Part shown: positions 62,274-64,000 of the stretch, piece by piece | Position numbering within the stretch: the first letter of the stretch is position 1 | Layout of the letters: the number at the start of each line of letters is the position of its first letter | Source of the DNA: Bog-756 sp963710495 | GTDB taxonomy: Bacteria > Actinomycetota > Acidimicrobiia > Acidimicrobiales > RAAP-2 | Direction: 5' to 3' | DNA length: 64,000 nucleotides | Assembly (NCBI GenBank): GCA_963710495.1 | Contig: CAVQAI010000011.1 | Location: 744,001 to 808,000 of the forward strand | Position numbers and translations under genes: made by a program | Notes under the pieces: generated by a model | Told to the model about the DNA's origin: nothing | What the model saw: the letters and a program-made list of their open reading frames with translations, nothing else | Databases searched by the model: none

Positions 62274-64000
62274 GTGACCACCGGCTCGGTGTCCGGCGCC
62301 GATCAGCTCCGTGCCGCCTTCCTCGACTACTTCGTCCAGCGCGGTCACACGGCGGTGCCCTCGGCCAGCCTCATCCCCCACGACCCCTCGGTGCTGTTCA
62401 CGATCGCCGGCATGGTGCCCTTCAAGCCGTTCTTCGTCGGTGACGAGGGCCCCCCCTGGCGCCGGGCGACCTCCGTGCAGAAGTGCTTCCGCACCGTGGA
62501 CATCGAGGTGGTCGGCACGACCGAGCGTCACTGCACCTTCTTCGAGATGCTCGGCAACTTCAGCTTCGGCGACTACTTCAAGGCCGAGGCCATCCCGTAT
62601 GCCTGGGAGCTGGTCACCGAGGTTCTCGGCATCGACGGCGATCGGCTCTGGGTCACCGTCCACGAGGGCGACGACGAGGCCGAGCAGATCTGGGCCGATG
62701 CAGTGGGCATCCCACCGGAGCGCATCCAGCGCCTCGGCGACGACAACTTCTGGAAGATGGGGGAGACCGGTCCCCGCGGGCCGAGCTCGGAGATCTTCTT
62801 CGACAAGGGTGCTGCCTATGGCTCCGAGGGCGGGCCGGCCCACGGAGGGTCCGAACGCTACGTGGAGCTCTGGAACCTGGTCTTCATGCAGTACAACCGC
62901 AACGATGACGGTTCGGTCGAGGACCTCCCCCGGCCGAGCATCGACACCGGCGCCGGCCTCGAGCGGATCCTGCCCGTGCTGGAGGGGGTCGACTCCATCT
63001 TCGACACGGATGTCTTTCGGCCCATGACCGAGGCGGCCGAGTCGATCACGGGCCGGATCTACGGCCGGGACGAGAAGGCCGATGTGGGACTGAGGATCCT
63101 GGCCGACCACGGACGGTCCATGTCGATGCTGATCGCCGACGGGGTGTTGCCTTCCAACGAGGGCCGCGGCTACGTGCTGCGGCGGGTGATCAGGCGGGCC
63201 GTCCGCCGGGCTCGACAGCTCGGGGTCGACGAGCCTTTCACCACCCGGTTGGTCGATGCCACGGTGGCCGTCCTGGGGGCCGCCTACCCGGCGCTGGTCG
63301 AGCAACACCGACTGGTCGCCGACGTCGTGGATCGCGAGGAGAACGGCTTCCTCCGGACGCTCGCCACCGGCTCGGGCCTGCTCGAGGAGCAGCTGGCCGC
63401 CGGGGCCGAGCGCATCTCGGGCGAGGTCGCTTTCCGTTTGCACGACACCTACGGGTTCCCGGTGGAGCTCACCGTCGAGATCGCCGAGGAGGCCGGGGTC
63501 GGTGTGGACCTCGAGGGGTTCGAGGCGGCCATGGAGAACCAGCGCCGACAGGCCCGCGCCGCGGCACGCAGTGGCCGGCAACTGGCGAGCGACGAAGCGT
63601 ACCGATCGGTGCTCGACACCGAGGGGCAGACCGTCTTCGTGGGCCAGCGGCCCGACGGCTATGCGGCGCCGGCCCGGGTCGTGGCGGTGCTGGCCGACCG
63701 CGACCCGGAGCACGCCGGCCAGGCCGAGGTCTTCCTCGACCGCACCCCGTTCTACGCCGAGGGCGGGGGGCAGGTGGGGGACATCGGGACGATCGTCACC
63801 GAGACGGGCACCGCCTTCGTCTACGACACGGTCTCGGCTCTGCCCGGGCTCACCTCGCACCGGGCGCGGATCACCGGGGAGTTGTTTCCCGGCCAGGATG
63901 CCCTGGCCACCATCGATGGCCCGCGCCGGGACGCCCTGCGCCGCCATCACACCGGAACCCACCTCTTGCACGCCGCCCTGCGGCGGGTGCTCGGCGATCA
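62274..64000 (+). CDS. alaS: alanyl-tRNA synthetase (3' truncated by window edge)
   Basis: The frame is open from GTG 62274 to the window end, giving 575 residues of a protein usually near 880. Class II core: 'LRAAFLDYFVQRGHTAVPSA', 'SVLFTIAGMVPFKPFFVGDE', 'KCFRTVDIEVVGTTERHCTF', 'FEMLGNFSFGDYFKAEAIPY' and motif 3 in 'RPSIDTGAGLERILPVLEGV'. 'ADHGRSMSMLIADGVLPSNE' and 'GRGYVLRRVIRRAVRRARQL' are the tRNA-recognition helices. The editing domain begins with 'RHHTGTHLLHAALRRVLGD', holding the HxxxH zinc ligands. The C-Ala domain lies beyond the window. Confidence 0.96.
   Translation, partial: MTTGSVSGADQLRAAFLDYFVQRGHTAVPSASLIPHDPSVLFTIAGMVPFKPFFVGDEGPPWRRATSVQKCFRTVDIEVVGTTERHCTFFEMLGNFSFGDYFKAEAIPYAWELVTEVLGIDGDRLWVTVHEGDDEAEQIWADAVGIPPERIQRLGDDNFWKMGETGPRGPSSEIFFDKGAAYGSEGGPAHGGSERYVELWNLVFMQYNRNDDGSVEDLPRPSIDTGAGLERILPVLEGVDSIFDTDVFRPMTEAAESITGRIYGRDEKADVGLRILADHGRSMSMLIADGVLPSNEGRGYVLRRVIRRAVRRARQLGVDEPFTTRLVDATVAVLGAAYPALVEQHRLVADVVDREENGFLRTLATGSGLLEEQLAAGAERISGEVAFRLHDTYGFPVELTVEIAEEAGVGVDLEGFEAAMENQRRQARAAARSGRQLASDEAYRSVLDTEGQTVFVGQRPDGYAAPARVVAVLADRDPEHAGQAEVFLDRTPFYAEGGGQVGDIGTIVTETGTAFVYDTVSALPGLTSHRARITGELFPGQDALATIDGPRRDALRRHHTGTHLLHAALRRVLGD

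Noticed and set aside
61386..63971. 861-codon minus-strand open frame opposite alaS
   Set aside because: Antisense shadow of alaS and the two small genes before it; no domain signal.

Overview
The window is high-GC actinobacterial DNA, most likely from a member of the class Acidimicrobiia (Actinomycetota) and possibly a metagenome-assembled genome. Three things support this. The 28-64 kb half keeps a gene order I recall from Mycobacterium: thrS, HIT, pgsA, patA, pimA, pdxS, pdxT, yebC, ruvCAB, then yajC, secD, secF, rel, hisS, aspS, rarA and alaS. The genes imply actinobacterial chemistry: phosphatidylinositol mannosides, a MshC-type mycothiol ligase and an F420-dependent reductase. The secreted sedolisin carries the 'YWLVASDGGIF' repeat that I associate with Acidimicrobiia. 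GTG starts, GTGA/ATGA overlaps and -10 boxes (TANNNT) placed 6-7 nt before a start codon (leaderless transcripts) also fit.

Layout. 1-2.1 kb: the tail of an amidase, a sulfotransferase and tRNA-Val(CAC). 2.2-17.5 kb: an accessory region with a HicAB toxin-antitoxin pair, the stub of a membrane glycosyltransferase, a quinone oxidoreductase, a second sulfotransferase, an IS30 element inserted inside an IS3 transposase gene, an FMN-binding protein, an AbrB plus PIN-like toxin-antitoxin pair, an orphan hicB remnant, an acyltransferase, a secreted hydrolase and a cupin with its own operator. 17.5-27 kb: an oxidoreductase/lipid-type cluster (two SDRs, two TetR regulators, nitronate monooxygenase, aldehyde dehydrogenase, acyl-CoA dehydrogenase-like protein, SnoaL-like protein, FabI, F420 reductase). 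27-36 kb: mshC, thrS, HIT and the PIM lipid operon (pgsA-patA-pimA) with a diguanylate cyclase inserted in it. 36-40 kb: M48 peptidase, MarR/YceI pair and a GH4 glycosidase. 40-64 kb: PLP synthesis, Holliday-junction processing, queuosine, Sec translocon, stringent response and aminoacyl-tRNA synthetases, all intact and mostly co-directional, with alaS running off the right edge.

Two points stand out. Between 5.8 and 29.3 kb eight genes, including the normally essential thrS, carry single-base frameshifts that are almost all insertions, while the 34 kb to the right has none. This looks more like uncorrected sequence error or local decay than biology, so those genes should be read as provisional. 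Second, a TetR regulator and a nitronate monooxygenase share one uninterrupted reading frame, and a three-PAS diguanylate cyclase sits translationally coupled inside the PIM lipid operon. These, with the leaderless AbrB/PIN-like module, are the best candidates for uncommon biology.
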